64,000 nucleotides of DNA from Azorhizobium caulinodans ORS 571 (lineage in GTDB: Bacteria; Pseudomonadota; Alphaproteobacteria; Rhizobiales; Xanthobacteraceae): positions 3,601,501 to 3,665,500 of the forward strand of contig NC_009937.1 in the NCBI RefSeq assembly GCF_000010525.1, read 5' to 3'. The notes beneath the pieces are model-generated. The model saw only the letters and a program-made list of their open reading frames with translations. It ran no database searches and was not told the origin of the DNA. Position numbers and translations under genes: made by a program. Position 1 is the stretch's first letter. The number at the start of each line of letters is the position of its first letter. This document shows positions 43,183-53,443 of this stretch, piece after piece.

Positions 43183-44364
43183 TCAGCCCGCCTTCAGGAG
43201 TTCGCGGGCGATGATGAGCTTCTGCACCTCCGTCGCGCCCTCATAGATCCGCAGCGCGCGGATCTCGCGATAGAGCGCCTCGACAGTTTCGCCGGACCGC
43301 ACGCCCCGGCCGCCATGAAGCTGGACGGCGCGGTCGATCACCCGCTGGGCCATTTCGGTGGCGGTCATCTTGGCCATCGCGGCCTCGCGGGTGGTCGGCA
43401 GGCCCTGCACATCCCGGCGCCAGGCGGCGCGCCATGTCAGCAGCGCCGCCCCATCCAGCTCCGCCGCCATATCGCCGAGGGCGGCCTGCGTGAGTTGCAG
43501 GTCGGCGAGGGTGCCGCCCAGCATCCGCCTGCTTCGGACGTGGTGGAGCGCCTCGTCGAACGCCCGCCGCGCGAAGCCGAGCGCTGCTGCCGCAACGGAG
43601 GCGCGGAAGATATCCAGCGTCCGCATGGCAATCTTGAAGCCCTCTCCGGCCGCGCCGAGCCGGCGGGAGGCCGGAATGCGGCAGCCATCGAAGCGGATCG
43701 TCGCCAGCGGGTGCGGCGCGATCACGTCGATCCGTTCCACGATGGAGAAGCCGGGATCATCCGCGAAGACGACGAAAGCCGAGATGCCACGCGTGCCCGG
43801 TGCCTCCCCCGTGCGCACGAAAACCGTGTAGACGTCAGCAATGCCGCCGTTGGAAATCCAGGTCTTCTCGCCATCCAGCACATAATGGTCGCCATCGGCG
43901 CGGGCGGCGCAGCTCATGGCGGCCACATCGGAGCCGGCATCCGCCTCGGAGAGCGCGAAGGCGGCCAGCCATTCACCCCGGCGCACCTTCGGCAGCACCT
44001 CGCGCTTCAAGGCATCCGAGCCGGCGAGCGCGATGGCCCCCGTGCCCAGCCCCTGCATGGCGAAGGCGAAATCCGCCAACCCGTCGTGCCAAGCCAGCGT
44101 CTCGCGGGCGAGGCAGAGTTCCAGCGAGCGGATGGAGGTGCCGTCGGCCTCGGGCGTTGGTACCGCCGCTTCCAGCAGACCGGTGGCACCGAGGCGCGCC
44201 ACCAGAGTGCGGCAGGTGCCGTCCACGTCCGCATGATCGAGCCCGTCCAGCCCGCCCCCGGCGACGAACCCATCGAGGCGCGCGGCATAGGCGCGATGCT
44301 CCGGGCCGAAGAAGGGCCAGTCCAGCGGTTCACGAGTCGGGCCTGCGGCTGCGGGGGTGCTCAT
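43183..44364 (-). CDS. acyl-CoA dehydrogenase
   Basis: This 393-residue FAD enzyme has [45 protein letters not shown], the FAD/dimer segment and the catalytic-base motif [20 protein letters not shown] with Glu in YEG. This makes it a true dehydrogenase, unlike the SfnB/DszC-like proteins elsewhere in the window. It probably oxidises a ring or ring-opened acyl-CoA in the beta-oxidation part of the aromatic pathway. It sits between enoyl-CoA hydratase and thioesterase genes. Confidence 0.9.
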   Translation of the reverse strand: MSTPAAAGPTREPLDWPFFGPEHRAYAARLDGFVAGGGLDGLDHADVDGTCRTLVARLGATGLLEAAVPTPEADGTSIRSLELCLARETLAWHDGLADFAFAMQGLGTGAIALAGSDALKREVLPKVRRGEWLAAFALSEADAGSDVAAMSCAARADGDHYVLDGEKTWISNGGIADVYTVFVRTGEAPGTRGISAFVVFADDPGFSIVERIDVIAPHPLATIRFDGCRIPASRRLGAAGEGFKIAMRTLDIFRASVAAAALGFARRAFDEALHHVRSRRMLGGTLADLQLTQAALGDMAAELDGAALLTWRAAWRRDVQGLPTTREAAMAKMTATEMAQRVIDRAVQLHGGRGVRSGETVEALYREIRALRIYEGATEVQKLIIARELLKAG

Positions 44365-44369
44365 CGGGC

Positions 44370-45221
44370 TCAGTTCCCCTCGAAAGCGGGTTTCGCCTTG
44401 GCGGCAAAAGCCTCGAAGGCGCGGCGGAAGTCCTGCGTCGCCATGCAGATGGCCTGCGCCTGCGCTTCCGCCTCGATCAGTTCTTCAAGGCCCATGGCCC
44501 ATTCCTGATTTAGCATGGTCTTGGTCATGCCATGGGCGAACCATGGGCCGTCCGCCAGCGAGCGGGCGAGTTCCTGCGCCTTCGCCTCCATGTCCGCGGC
44601 CGGATGGAGGGCGTTGTAGAAGCCCCACGCCGCCCCCTCGGCGGCGGTCATGGCGCGGCCGGTGAACAGCAGCTCAGCCGCCCGCCCCTGCCCGATGACG
44701 CGCGGCAGGATCCCGCACGCCCCCATGTCAGCGCCGGCAAGGCCCACGCGGGCAAAGAGAAAGGCCGTCTTGGCCTCGGGCGTCGCCAGCCGCAGGTCGG
44801 AGGCCATGGCGAGGATCGCGCCGGCGCCGGCGCAGACGCCGTCGACGGCGGCAACGATGGGCTGCGGGCAGCGCCGCATGGCCTTCACGAGATCGCCGGT
44901 CATCCGCGTGAAGGCAAGGAGATCGGGCATGGCCATGCGGGTGAGCGGCTCGATGATCTCGAACACATCGCCGCCCGAGGAGAAATTGCCCCCGGCCCCG
45001 GCGAGCACGATGGCCCGCACATCCGAGGCATAGACGAGATCGCGGAACAGGTCGCGCAACTCGGCATAGCTCTCGAAGGTCAGCGGGTTCTTGCGCTCCG
45101 GCCGGTTGAGGCGGACGGTCGCGACACGGCCATCGGCGCTCGTCTCGAAGCTGAAATGGGTGGCGCGGTGGTCCTTGAACGGACGCTTCATGGCCGCCAT
45201 CGTGGATCGGGTCTCGCTCAT
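44370..45221 (-). CDS. enoyl-CoA hydratase/isomerase family protein
   Basis: This 283-residue crotonase-fold protein has [24 protein letters not shown], the oxyanion-hole segment [17 protein letters not shown] and [52 protein letters not shown]. It should hydrate an alpha,beta-unsaturated acyl-CoA or open the ring. Its start overlaps the SDR stop by 4 bases (ATGA), so translation is coupled within the operon. Confidence 0.9.
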   Translation of the reverse strand: MSETRSTMAAMKRPFKDHRATHFSFETSADGRVATVRLNRPERKNPLTFESYAELRDLFRDLVYASDVRAIVLAGAGGNFSSGGDVFEIIEPLTRMAMPDLLAFTRMTGDLVKAMRRCPQPIVAAVDGVCAGAGAILAMASDLRLATPEAKTAFLFARVGLAGADMGACGILPRVIGQGRAAELLFTGRAMTAAEGAAWGFYNALHPAADMEAKAQELARSLADGPWFAHGMTKTMLNQEWAMGLEELIEAEAQAQAICMATQDFRRAFEAFAAKAKPAFEGN

Positions 45222-46009
45222 CCCACCATCACCTCGCCACCGGCGACCGCGATCGCCTGTCCGTTGATCGACGCGGCTCCGGGCGACACCACCCAGGCCA
45301 CCGTTTCCGCCATCTCGTCCGGGTCCACCAGCCGACGCTGCGGGTTGCCGGCGGTCATCTCCGCCAGCACTTCGGCCTCCGTCCGCCCGGTCTTCGCGAT
45401 GATGGCCGCGATGGCCTCGCGCACGAGCGGCGTATCGGTGTAGCCGGGGCAGATGGCGTTGACCGTGATGCCGGTCCGCGCCAGCTCAAGGGCGAGCGAT
45501 CGCGTGAGGCCGATCACCCCATGCTTGGCGGCGCAATAGGCCGAGACATAGCGATAGCCCACGAGGCCGGCCGTGGAGGCGATATTGACGATGCGCCCCC
45601 CGGCCCCGCCCGCCTCCAGATCCGGCAGCACCGCCTGCGTCACCAGAAAGACGGAGGTGAGATCGACCGCGATCACGCTCTGCCATTGCGCCAGCGACGT
45701 CCGGCCGAAAGGTGCGGTCTCCGCCGCACCGGCATTGTTGACGAGGATGGAGACAGGCCCGAATGCCGCCCGCGCCCCGGCGAGGCCATCCGCGATGGCC
45801 TGCGGATCAGTGACGTCGAAGCCGGCAACCACATGCGCGGCCCCATCCGGCAGATCGGCCGCGACCGCCCGAAGCGGCGCCTCCCGCCGCCCGGCGAGCG
45901 TCACCCGCGCGCCAGCGCGGCCGAGACGGCGCGCAACGGAAGCGCCGATGCCCGAGCCCGCGCCGGTGACGAGGACGTGGCGGCCCGCGATGGCGTCGAG
46001 ATCGCCCAT
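45218..46009 (-). CDS. SDR family oxidoreductase (3-hydroxyacyl-CoA dehydrogenase-like)
   Basis: This 263-residue short-chain dehydrogenase has the NAD(P) site [23 protein letters not shown], the catalytic YCAAK motif in [14 protein letters not shown], and PGYTDTPLV. It probably oxidises the 3-hydroxyacyl-CoA formed by the hydratase. The ATG MGDLDAI with GAGGGA four bases upstream is preferred; a GTG twelve bases earlier overlaps the oxygenase stop. Confidence 0.88.
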   Translation of the reverse strand: MGDLDAIAGRHVLVTGAGSGIGASVARRLGRAGARVTLAGRREAPLRAVAADLPDGAAHVVAGFDVTDPQAIADGLAGARAAFGPVSILVNNAGAAETAPFGRTSLAQWQSVIAVDLTSVFLVTQAVLPDLEAGGAGGRIVNIASTAGLVGYRYVSAYCAAKHGVIGLTRSLALELARTGITVNAICPGYTDTPLVREAIAAIIAKTGRTEAEVLAEMTAGNPQRRLVDPDEMAETVAWVVSPGAASINGQAIAVAGGEVMVG

Positions 46010-46017
46010 TGCGTCCC

Positions 46018-48327
46018 TCACTGCGCCGATGCGCGTTCGAGATTGGCCTCATACTGGCCCTTGGCGGAGGCATACTGCTTGGGCCAGGGCACCGTCTTCA
46101 GGCCGATCTTCGCCGCCTCGTGCAGCGACCAAGCGGGGTCGGCCAGATGCGGCCGGGCAATGGCGCAGAGGTCCGCACGCCCCGCCGCGATGATGGAATT
46201 GGCGTGATCGGCTTCCGAGATGGCGCCGACGGCAATGGTGGGAATGCCCACCTCGTTTCGGATCTTGTCGGAGAATGGGGTCTGGAACAGCCGGCCATAG
46301 ACCGGCCGCTCCTCCTTCCATACCTGCCCGGACGAACAGTCGATGAGATCGGCACCCGCCTCCTTGAACATGGTGGCGAAGATGGCGGCATCCTCCGGCG
46401 TGTTGCCGCCCTCGGTCCAGTCATGACAGGACAGGCGCACGGAGATCGGCCGCTCCGCCGGCCACACAGCGCGGATGGCCCGGAACACTTCGAGCGGGAA
46501 GCGGGCGCGGGCTGCGTGCGAGCCGCCATAGTCGTCCGTGCGCCGGTTGGTGAGCGGCGAGAGGAAGCTCGACAGCAGATAGCCGTGCGCGGCATGGAGC
46601 TCCAGCCAGTCCACGCCCGCCGCCGCCGCGCGCCGGGTGGCGGCCACGAAATCGGCGACGACGCGATCCATGTCGGCGCGGTCCATCGCCTTCGGCACCT
46701 GGCTGTGCTTGAGGTACGGCAGGGCCGAGGCGGAAATCAGCGGCCAGCCGTCCTCTTCCAGCGGCTGGTCGATGCCCTCCCACGCGCGCTTGGTGGCGCC
46801 TTTGCGCCCGGCGTGGCCGAGCTGGCAGGCCACCTTGGCGCCCGTGTTGGCATGGACGAAATCGACGAACCGCTTCCAGCCCTCGATCTGCCCGTCGTCC
46901 CACAGGCCGAGACAGCCGGGGGTGATCCGTGCATCCGGCGACACGCAGGTCATTTCGGCGAAGACGAGCCCCGCGCCGCCCATGGCACGGGCGCCGAGAT
47001 GGACGAGATGGAAGTCGCCGAGCACGCCGTCCGTCGCCGAGTACATGGCCATGGGAGAAACGACGATGCGGTTGGGCAGCGTCACGTCCCGCAGGCGGTA
47101 GGGCGTGAACATGGGCGGCGTCACGCGGCCGTTGGTCTCCACGGGCAGGCCGGCGCGGCGCGCGAACCAGCGCTCATAACCCTCCAGCCACGCGCGGTCG
47201 CGCAGGCGCAAGTTCTCGTGGCTGATGCGCTGGGAGCGCGTCAGCATGGAATACATGAACTGCTCCGGCTCCAGGCTGTCGGCATAGCGGCGGCCGACCA
47301 CCTCGAACCATTCCATGGCGTTGCGGGCCGCATTCTGGATGCGGGCCACATCGACGCGGCGGATCTCCTCATAGACCGAGAGCACGGACGGGATCGTCTC
47401 CACGCCGTGGCCGATCTCGTTGAACTGCCTGGCAAGCTCGATGGCGTCATCAATGGCGAGCTTGGTGCCGGAGCCGATGGCGAAGTGGGCGGTATGCGCG
47501 GCATCCCCCATGAGCACCACATGGGAGCGGCCGTTGAAGTGGCTCCACTTGCCGCAGATCAGCCGGTTGAAGTTCAGCCAGGCCGAGCCGCGCAGGTGGC
47601 GCGCATTGGTCATCAGCGGGGCGCCGTCGAGCACCTCGGAAAACAGCTTCTCGCAGAAGGCGATGGAGCCGTCCTGATCCAGCTCCCCGAGCCCATGGGC
47701 CTGATAGGCCTCTTCCGTCGTCTCGATGATGAAGGTCGAGGTGTGCGCATCGAACTTGTAGATGTGAGCCTGGAACCAGCCGTGCTCGGTCTTGCGAAAG
47801 TCGAAGGTGAAGGCGTCATAGAGCTTTTTCGTGCCGAGCCAGATGTAGCGGTTCGGGCGCACGACGAGATCTGGCTGGAAGGCCTCCGCATAACGGTTGC
47901 GGATCCTGGAATTGATGCCGTCCGAGGCGATGATGAGGTCGGCATCGGGAAAATCGAGGTCGCTCTCGACGTCGCGCTCGAACACCAGTTCGACGCCGAG
48001 CGCCTCGCACCGGCGCTGGAGGATGTTGAGCAGCGCCTTGCGGCCGATACCGACGAAGCCATGGCCGGAGGTGCGCTGGCGGGTGCCCTTGAACCAGACC
48101 TCAATGTCGTCCCAGTGGTTGAACGCATCCTCGATCTCGGTCGCGGTCTCCGGGTCCCAGACCCGCATGGCCGCCATGGTCGCGTCGGAGAAGACGACGC
48201 CCCAACCGAACGTGTCATAGGGCTTGTTGCGCTCCACCACCGTGATCTGGTGCGCGGGGTGCAGCTTCTTCATGAGGAGGCCGAAATAGAGGCCCGCAGG
48301 GCCGCCACCAATGCAGACGATGCGCAT
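46018..48327 (-). CDS. fused aryl-CoA monooxygenase/reductase (2-aminobenzoyl-CoA or salicylyl-CoA type)
   Basis: This 769-residue fusion has two flavin modules. The N-terminal half (about 1-370) is a flavoprotein monooxygenase with [20 protein letters not shown] and [22 protein letters not shown]. The C-terminal half (about 385-750) is an old-yellow-enzyme-type TIM barrel with [24 protein letters not shown] and [27 protein letters not shown]. This architecture is that of 2-aminobenzoyl-CoA monooxygenase/reductase, which hydroxylates and then reduces the ring. Close homologues are often named salicylyl-CoA 5-hydroxylase. It is the first gene of the minus-strand catabolic operon and defines the pathway type. 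Confidence 0.9.
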   Translation of the reverse strand: MRIVCIGGGPAGLYFGLLMKKLHPAHQITVVERNKPYDTFGWGVVFSDATMAAMRVWDPETATEIEDAFNHWDDIEVWFKGTRQRTSGHGFVGIGRKALLNILQRRCEALGVELVFERDVESDLDFPDADLIIASDGINSRIRNRYAEAFQPDLVVRPNRYIWLGTKKLYDAFTFDFRKTEHGWFQAHIYKFDAHTSTFIIETTEEAYQAHGLGELDQDGSIAFCEKLFSEVLDGAPLMTNARHLRGSAWLNFNRLICGKWSHFNGRSHVVLMGDAAHTAHFAIGSGTKLAIDDAIELARQFNEIGHGVETIPSVLSVYEEIRRVDVARIQNAARNAMEWFEVVGRRYADSLEPEQFMYSMLTRSQRISHENLRLRDRAWLEGYERWFARRAGLPVETNGRVTPPMFTPYRLRDVTLPNRIVVSPMAMYSATDGVLGDFHLVHLGARAMGGAGLVFAEMTCVSPDARITPGCLGLWDDGQIEGWKRFVDFVHANTGAKVACQLGHAGRKGATKRAWEGIDQPLEEDGWPLISASALPYLKHSQVPKAMDRADMDRVVADFVAATRRAAAAGVDWLELHAAHGYLLSSFLSPLTNRRTDDYGGSHAARARFPLEVFRAIRAVWPAERPISVRLSCHDWTEGGNTPEDAAIFATMFKEAGADLIDCSSGQVWKEERPVYGRLFQTPFSDKIRNEVGIPTIAVGAISEADHANSIIAAGRADLCAIARPHLADPAWSLHEAAKIGLKTVPWPKQYASAKGQYEANLERASAQ

Positions 48328-48368
48328 GGAGTTCTTCCCCCTCGACGGGCACGCGACGTGCCGCGCGA

Positions 48369-48390
48369 ATTGCTTTAAAGTTAAAGTAAT
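48369..48390. promoter_or_regulatory. palindromic operator candidate upstream of the monooxygenase/reductase
   Basis: ATTGCTTTAA-AG-TTAAAGTAAT is a 22-bp inverted repeat with one mismatched pair out of ten. It lies 41 bases upstream of the oxygenase start. Size, AT-richness and symmetry fit a MarR-family operator, and a MarR gene is in the cluster. The 382-bp divergent region (48328-48709) also holds AT-rich sequence with TTGACA at 48564-48569 facing the Liv operon, but no convincing -10 box. No gene is seen in the gap. Confidence 0.5.
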
Positions 48391-48709
48391 GGAGCTTTCG
48401 CGCGCCTGTCAACCGGATCAGGCTCGCCCGTCGCCCGCCGCGCAGCCCCGCCCGGAGGCAGCGCGAAGTTCAGTCATCACATGACGTATTTCCATGCATT
48501 CCCGCCAGAAAACCCCACGCCCCGACGCTCAGCTATTGGGCAGGACGAGCCCATTCGATTTGCTTGACACTTAAATTTTATATGTCTGAATTGCCGGAAA
48601 GCAGATGGATCTGCGGTGTCGCGGATTTCAGGAGGCAGGTGGCCACGAAGGCCCCGGATCTCCGGCCGGTCCGTTCGCAGACGCGTCAGTGACCAGGAGG
48701 GAAATTGTC

Positions 48710-49897
48710 ATGCCGTTGATCCGGAAATCGCTCCGCCCCGCGAGGCTCATGGCCCTCGCCGCCGCGACCATGCTGGCCCCGACCCTTGCGGCAGCCGATC
48801 CCATCAAGATCGGCCTCGTCTCCACCCTGTCCGGCCCGTCCGCGGCGCTGGGTGTGCACATGCGCGACGGCTTCCAGCTTGCGGTGAAGGAACTGGGCGG
48901 CAAGCTCGGTGGCCAGCCGACTGAAGTGATCGTGGTGGATGACGAGCTGAAGCCTGATGTGGCCGTCACGAAGGTCAAGGCGCTCCTCGACCGGGACAAG
49001 GTGGACGTGATTGCCGGCGTCGTCTTCTCGAACGTGATGATGGCCGTGTCCAAGCCCGTGCTTGAGAACGAGACCTTCATCGTCTCCGGTAATGCGGGTC
49101 CCTCCCCGCTGGCCGGCAAGGGCTGCTCGCCCTATTTCTTCGCGGCCTCGTATCAGAACGACCAGAACCACGAGGTCATGGGCAAGTATGCTCAGGACAA
49201 GGGTTACAAACGCGTCGTGCTGATGACGCCCAACTACCAGGCCGGCAAGGATTCCATGGCCGGCTTCAAGCGCTATTTCAAGGGCGAGGTGGTGGAGGAG
49301 ATCTTCGTGCCGCTGGGCCAGCTCGATTTCTCCGCCGAGCTCGCCAAGATTTCCGCGGCCAATCCCGACGCCCTCTTCACCTTCATGCCCGGCGGCATGG
49401 GCGTCAATCTCGTCAAGCAGTTCAAGCAGGCGGGGCTGGACGGCAAGGTGCCCTTCCTCTCCGCCTTCACCGTGGACGAGACCACCCTGCCGGCGACGCA
49501 GGACGCCGCTGCCGGGCTGCTCTCGGGCGCGGAATGGGCCCCGAACCTCGACACGCCCCAGAACAAGGCCTTCGTGGCGGCGTACGAGAAGGAATATGGC
49601 GTCGTGCCCTCGCTCTATGCGGCACAGGGCTATGACGCGGCCAAGCTGATCGACGGCGCACTCAAGGCGACCGGCGGCAAGGTCACGGACAAGACCGCCT
49701 TCCGCAAGGCGCTGGCCTCGGCCCCCTTCCAGTCCGTGCGCGGCAGCTTCGCTTTCAACACCAACGGCTTCCCCATCCAGGACTTCTATGTGGTCAAGGC
49801 GGTGAAGCGCGACGACGGCAAGTTTGCCACCGAGACGGTCGCCAAGGTATTCACAGCCGCGCGCGACAGCTACGCCGGCGAGTGCCCCCTGAAGTGA
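48710..49897 (+). CDS. livK: branched-chain amino acid/aromatic-type ABC substrate-binding protein
   Basis: This 395-residue periplasmic binding protein (Peripla_BP_6 class) has a signal peptide (LMALAAATMLAPTLAAA). The mature domain starts DPIKIGLVSTLSGPSAALGVHMRDGF and includes VDVIAGVVFSNVMMAVSKPV and LYAAQGYDAAKLIDGALKATGGK. Although it belongs to the Liv class, such proteins beside aromatic pathways often bind benzoate-like acids. Divergent transcription from the aryl-CoA operon supports that role here; it is inference. Start is supported by AGGAGG nine bases upstream. The gene symbol denotes the class, not a proven ligand. Confidence 0.88.
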   Translation: MPLIRKSLRPARLMALAAATMLAPTLAAADPIKIGLVSTLSGPSAALGVHMRDGFQLAVKELGGKLGGQPTEVIVVDDELKPDVAVTKVKALLDRDKVDVIAGVVFSNVMMAVSKPVLENETFIVSGNAGPSPLAGKGCSPYFFAASYQNDQNHEVMGKYAQDKGYKRVVLMTPNYQAGKDSMAGFKRYFKGEVVEEIFVPLGQLDFSAELAKISAANPDALFTFMPGGMGVNLVKQFKQAGLDGKVPFLSAFTVDETTLPATQDAAAGLLSGAEWAPNLDTPQNKAFVAAYEKEYGVVPSLYAAQGYDAAKLIDGALKATGGKVTDKTAFRKALASAPFQSVRGSFAFNTNGFPIQDFYVVKAVKRDDGKFATETVAKVFTAARDSYAGECPLK

Positions 49898-49898
49898 T

Positions 49899-49919
49899 CC
49901 GCCCCGCCGGCCGGGGGGG
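49899..49919 (+). terminator. weak hairpin between binding-protein and permease genes
   Basis: GCCCCG-type stem CCCCG (49902-49906) pairs with CGGGG (49912-49916) around CCGGC, extended by three more pairs after a mismatch. Such hairpins after binding-protein genes commonly stabilise or partly terminate the transcript so the binding protein is made in excess. Confidence 0.35.
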
Positions 49920-49983
49920 ATGGCAGGAGCGCCCTTCTCCGGCCGGCGCTGCCAGATCGCAAGTTCCGACGCCGAGAGGGGCC

Positions 49984-50904
49984 ATGACCACGGCACTGTT
50001 CGTCTCCCAGTTGCTGAACGGGCTACAGTTCGGCGTGATCCTCTTCCTCGTCGCCGCCGGTCTGACGCTCGTGTTCGGGGTGATGGACTTCATCAACCTC
50101 GCCCACGGCGTCCAGTACATGATCGGCGCCTATCTGGTGGCCGTCGCCACCGCCTCCACGGGCAACTTCGCCATCGGCCTGATCACCGGCCTCTTCGGCG
50201 CTCTGGTGCTGGGCGTCGTGCTGGAGACGCTGGTGTTCCGGCATCTCACGCGGAAGGATCACCTGGATCAGGTGCTCGCCACCTTCGGCGTCATCCTGGT
50301 GGTCACGGAACTGGCGCGGATCGTGTTCGGCGCGGCGCCCATCGCCTTCCCCATTCCGGCCGCGCTCAGCGGCGCGGTGACGCTGATGCCGGGGCTCGTC
50401 TATCCGGTCTGGCGCCTTGTGATCCTCGCTGCCGGCGTGGGCGTCGCCGTGCTGCTCTGGTATCTCGTCACGCGCACTCGGCTCGGCATGCTGGTGCGGG
50501 CGGGATCGACCCATCCGCAGACCGTCGCCGCGCTGGGCGTGGATGTGGACCGCCTGTTCAGGGCCGTCTTCGCCTTCGGCGCCGTGCTCGCGGGTCTCGC
50601 CGGCGCCATGGCAGGCCCCCTCGTCTCGGTGGAACCGACCATGGGCGACCGCATCCTCATCGTCGCCTTCGTGGTCATCGTCATCGGCGGCATCGGCTCC
50701 ATCAAGGGGGCCTTCGTCGCGGCGATCATCGTGGGGCTGGTGGATACGCTCGGGCGCGCCTTTGCGCCGGAGCTTCTGAAACTGCTCATCGGGCGCTCGG
50801 CCGCAGCGGCGGCCGGCCCGGCCCTCTCCTCCATGGCGATCTACCTGCTGATGGCCGCGGTCCTGAGCTTCCGTCCGACCGGCCTGTTCGGCGGGAGATC
50901 GTGA
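49984..50904 (+). CDS. livH: Liv-type ABC transporter permease (LivH-like)
   Basis: This 306-residue polytopic permease has LLNGLQFGVILFLVAAGLTLVFGVMDFINLAHG, the LivH signature, and a conserved C-terminal IVIGGIGSIKGAFVAAIIVGLVD loop. It contributes one half of the membrane channel. Its TGA overlaps the LivM start by one base. The gene follows the binding protein after a short gap with a hairpin. Confidence 0.9.
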   Translation: MTTALFVSQLLNGLQFGVILFLVAAGLTLVFGVMDFINLAHGVQYMIGAYLVAVATASTGNFAIGLITGLFGALVLGVVLETLVFRHLTRKDHLDQVLATFGVILVVTELARIVFGAAPIAFPIPAALSGAVTLMPGLVYPVWRLVILAAGVGVAVLLWYLVTRTRLGMLVRAGSTHPQTVAALGVDVDRLFRAVFAFGAVLAGLAGAMAGPLVSVEPTMGDRILIVAFVVIVIGGIGSIKGAFVAAIIVGLVDTLGRAFAPELLKLLIGRSAAAAAGPALSSMAIYLLMAAVLSFRPTGLFGGRS

Positions 50905-51845
50905 TGACGGTCCCGTCTTTCGTGAAAAACCCGGCACTGGCGACCGTCGCGGCCTTCCTTCTGCTCCTCGCTCTCGCCCATGGGCTCGGCTTCTCCCATG
51001 GCGCAACGCTGGTCACCCGGACGCTGGCCTATGCCCTCGCGGCCGTCTCCCTGTCCTTTCTGATCGGCCAGTGCGGCCTCGTGAGCTTCGGCCATGCCGC
51101 TCCGTTCGGGATCGGCGCCTATGCCGTGCTCATCGCCGGTGAGGCGGGCGTCCGCGAGGTTCTCGTGGTGCTGCCGCTTGCCGCGGCGGCGGCGGCGCTG
51201 TTCTCGGCGGTCACCGGCGCCATCGCGCTGCGCACGCGCGGCGTCTATTTCATCATGATCACGCTCGCCTTCGCGCAGATGGCCTTCTATGTCGCGGCGA
51301 GCCTGTCCGCTTACGGCGGCGACGACGGCATGGCCATCGCCGGGCGCTCGACCTTCTTCGGCATCCGCTTTCTGAAGGCCGATACGTCGTTGGCGCTCCT
51401 CGCCATTGCGCTCGTCGGCCTCGCCCTCTTCCTGTTCCAGCGGCTTGCGGCCTCGCGCTTCGGCCTCATGCTCCGTGCCGCCCGGGCGAACGAGAGCAAG
51501 GTGGAGGCCCTTGGCCTTGCGCCCTACCGCCACCGGCTGATCGCCCTCGCGCTCGCCGGCGCGGTGGCGGGGCTGGCCGGCGCACTGATCGCCAACCAGG
51601 TGGAATATGTCTCCCCCGCCCTTATGGGCTGGCACGTCTCGGGCGAGCTGATCGTGATGGTGGTGCTGGGCGGCATCGGGCATCCGGTGGGCGCCGTCAT
51701 CGGCGCGGTGGTGGTGACGCTGCTGGACGAAAGCCTCGGCCACCTCACGGAGCACTGGCGGCTGGGCCTCGGCCTCGTCATCATCCTCGTGGCGCTTCTG
51801 CGCGATGCCGATCTGAAGTCCCTGTTGCGCGGAGGGTCCCGATGA
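50904..51845 (+). CDS. livM: Liv-type ABC transporter permease (LivM-like)
   Basis: This 313-residue polytopic permease has LSFLIGQCGLVSFGHAAPFGIGAYAV and TRGVYFIMITLAFAQMAFYVA, typical of LivM, and VVLGGIGHPVGAVIGAVVVTLLDE near the C-terminus. It pairs with the LivH-like subunit. The ATG overlapping the livH stop is used; the frame is open upstream but is noncoding there. It overlaps livG by 4 bases. Confidence 0.9.
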   Translation: MTVPSFVKNPALATVAAFLLLLALAHGLGFSHGATLVTRTLAYALAAVSLSFLIGQCGLVSFGHAAPFGIGAYAVLIAGEAGVREVLVVLPLAAAAAALFSAVTGAIALRTRGVYFIMITLAFAQMAFYVAASLSAYGGDDGMAIAGRSTFFGIRFLKADTSLALLAIALVGLALFLFQRLAASRFGLMLRAARANESKVEALGLAPYRHRLIALALAGAVAGLAGALIANQVEYVSPALMGWHVSGELIVMVVLGGIGHPVGAVIGAVVVTLLDESLGHLTEHWRLGLGLVIILVALLRDADLKSLLRGGSR

Positions 51846-52597
51846 GCACGCCCATCCTCGCGCTCGAAGGCCTCATGAAATCCTACGGCGCCATGCAGGT
51901 GACGCGGGATGTCTCCCTCGACGTCCGCCCCGGCGAGGTGCACGCGCTGATCGGCCCGAACGGCGCCGGCAAGACCACGCTGATCGCGCAGATCGCAGGT
52001 TCCATCACACCGAATGCGGGACGCATCCGCTTCGACGGTGCCGATGTCACGGACATCGGCATCGCCGCCCGTGCCCGGCGCGGGCTGGGGCGGGTGTTCC
52101 AGATCTCCAATGTGGTCGGCTCGTTCACCGCTCTGGAAAACGTCGCGGTCGCGGCCATCGCGGCGGGCGACGGGCCCTTCCGCTTCTGGCGGCGGGCGCT
52201 GGCCGACCGGAAGCTGACAGCCCGTGCCGAATCCGCTTTGGAGCGGGTCGGGCTCGGCAACCGTCGCCTAACCCTTGCGCGCGACATGTCCCATGGCGAA
52301 CGGCGGGCGCTTGAACTTGCCATGAGCCTCGTGCAGGAGCCCAAGCTCCTGCTGCTCGACGAGCCCATGGCCGGCACGGGCCGCGCGGAAGGCGAGCGGC
52401 TGACCGAACTGCTTCTGTCCCTGAAGGGACGCATTCCCATCCTGCTGGTGGAACACGACATGGCGACGGTGTTCCGTCTGGCGGACCGCATCTCCGTCCT
52501 GATCTACGGTGCCATCGCGGTCACGGGCGACCCGGCCACGGTGCGCACCGATCCGCTGGTGCGGCAGGCCTATCTCGGCGAGGAGGAGGCGGTCTGA
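51842..52597 (+). CDS. livG: Liv-type ABC transporter ATP-binding protein (LivG-like)
   Basis: This 251-residue ATPase has Walker A GPNGAGKTTLIAQIAG, FQISNVVGSFTALENV, signature-region DMSHGERRALELAMSL, Walker B LLLLDEPMAGTG and VEHDMATVF. The signature reads LS/MSHGE, the form usual for LivG. It overlaps both neighbours (ATGA and a single shared base), so all Liv genes are translationally coupled. Confidence 0.92.
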   Translation: MSTPILALEGLMKSYGAMQVTRDVSLDVRPGEVHALIGPNGAGKTTLIAQIAGSITPNAGRIRFDGADVTDIGIAARARRGLGRVFQISNVVGSFTALENVAVAAIAAGDGPFRFWRRALADRKLTARAESALERVGLGNRRLTLARDMSHGERRALELAMSLVQEPKLLLLDEPMAGTGRAEGERLTELLLSLKGRIPILLVEHDMATVFRLADRISVLIYGAIAVTGDPATVRTDPLVRQAYLGEEEAV

Positions 52598-53316
52598 TGG
52601 CCCCGGCGCTGATCGCACTCGAAGGCATCGAAGCCGGATATGGCGGCGCGCAGGTCCTGTTCGGCATCGACCTGACCGTGAACGCCGGCGAGGTGGTGAC
52701 GCTGCTCGGCCGCAACGGCATGGGCAAGACGACCACGATCCGCACCCTGTTCGGTCTGCTGCCGCCAACCCGTGGCAAGCGGGTGATCGACGGCCAGGAG
52801 ATGACGCAGGCCCCGCCGCACAAAATTGCCGCCCGCGGCCTCGGCTATGTGCCGGAGGGACGACAGATCTTCCCGCGCCTGAGCGTCGAGGAGAATCTCG
52901 TCGCCACCGCGCGGCAGCGCAAAGGCGGCGCGGTCCGGGCCGGCTGGACGCTGGATCGCGTCTATGGGCTTTTCCCGCGGCTTAAGGAGCGGCGGGACAA
53001 TCTCGGCACCCAGCTCTCCGGCGGCGAGCAGCAGATGCTGGCGATCGGCCGGGCCTTGATGACCAATCCGGACCTCCTGGTGCTCGACGAGGCAACGGAA
53101 GGCCTTGCCCCTGTGGTGCGGGGCGAGATCTGGAGCGCCATCGAGGTGCTGCGCGCGGATGGCCTCGCCATCCTCGTGGTCGACAAGAATATCGACGCCC
53201 TGATGCGGATCGCCGACCGGCACGTCGTCATCGAGGGTGGGCGCGTGGTCTGGGCCGGGACGAATGCCGAACTGGCGGCCAACCGGGCGAGCGTGACGCG
53301 GCATCTCGAAATCTAG
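52597..53316 (+). CDS. livF: Liv-type ABC transporter ATP-binding protein (LivF-like)
   Basis: This 239-residue ATPase has Walker A GRNGMGKTTTIRTLFG, ARGLGYVPEGRQIFPRLSVEENL, signature LSGGEQQMLAIGRAL and Walker B LLVLDEATEGLAP. The Glu-Ala in place of Glu-Pro after the Walker B Asp is seen in many LivF proteins. It ends the Liv operon. The following 127 bases to the DUF3429 gene show no feature. Confidence 0.92.
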   Translation: MAPALIALEGIEAGYGGAQVLFGIDLTVNAGEVVTLLGRNGMGKTTTIRTLFGLLPPTRGKRVIDGQEMTQAPPHKIAARGLGYVPEGRQIFPRLSVEENLVATARQRKGGAVRAGWTLDRVYGLFPRLKERRDNLGTQLSGGEQQMLAIGRALMTNPDLLVLDEATEGLAPVVRGEIWSAIEVLRADGLAILVVDKNIDALMRIADRHVVIEGGRVVWAGTNAELAANRASVTRHLEI

Positions 53317-53443
53317 AGCGGGGTCATCCCGGAAGGTGGTGCGGGCGCAACGCTTTCCCTGCGCGAGAGAGCGAACGGAAGCGATGGCGTGGGTCAGCGG
53401 GCTTGCCTGATCCAACCTCAGGCGACGCCCGTACTTCGGCACG

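Noticed and set aside
48564-48592. TTGACA at 48564 as a full promoter for the Liv operon
   Set aside because: No acceptable -10 hexamer lies 16-18 bases downstream, so only an AT-rich control region is reported.
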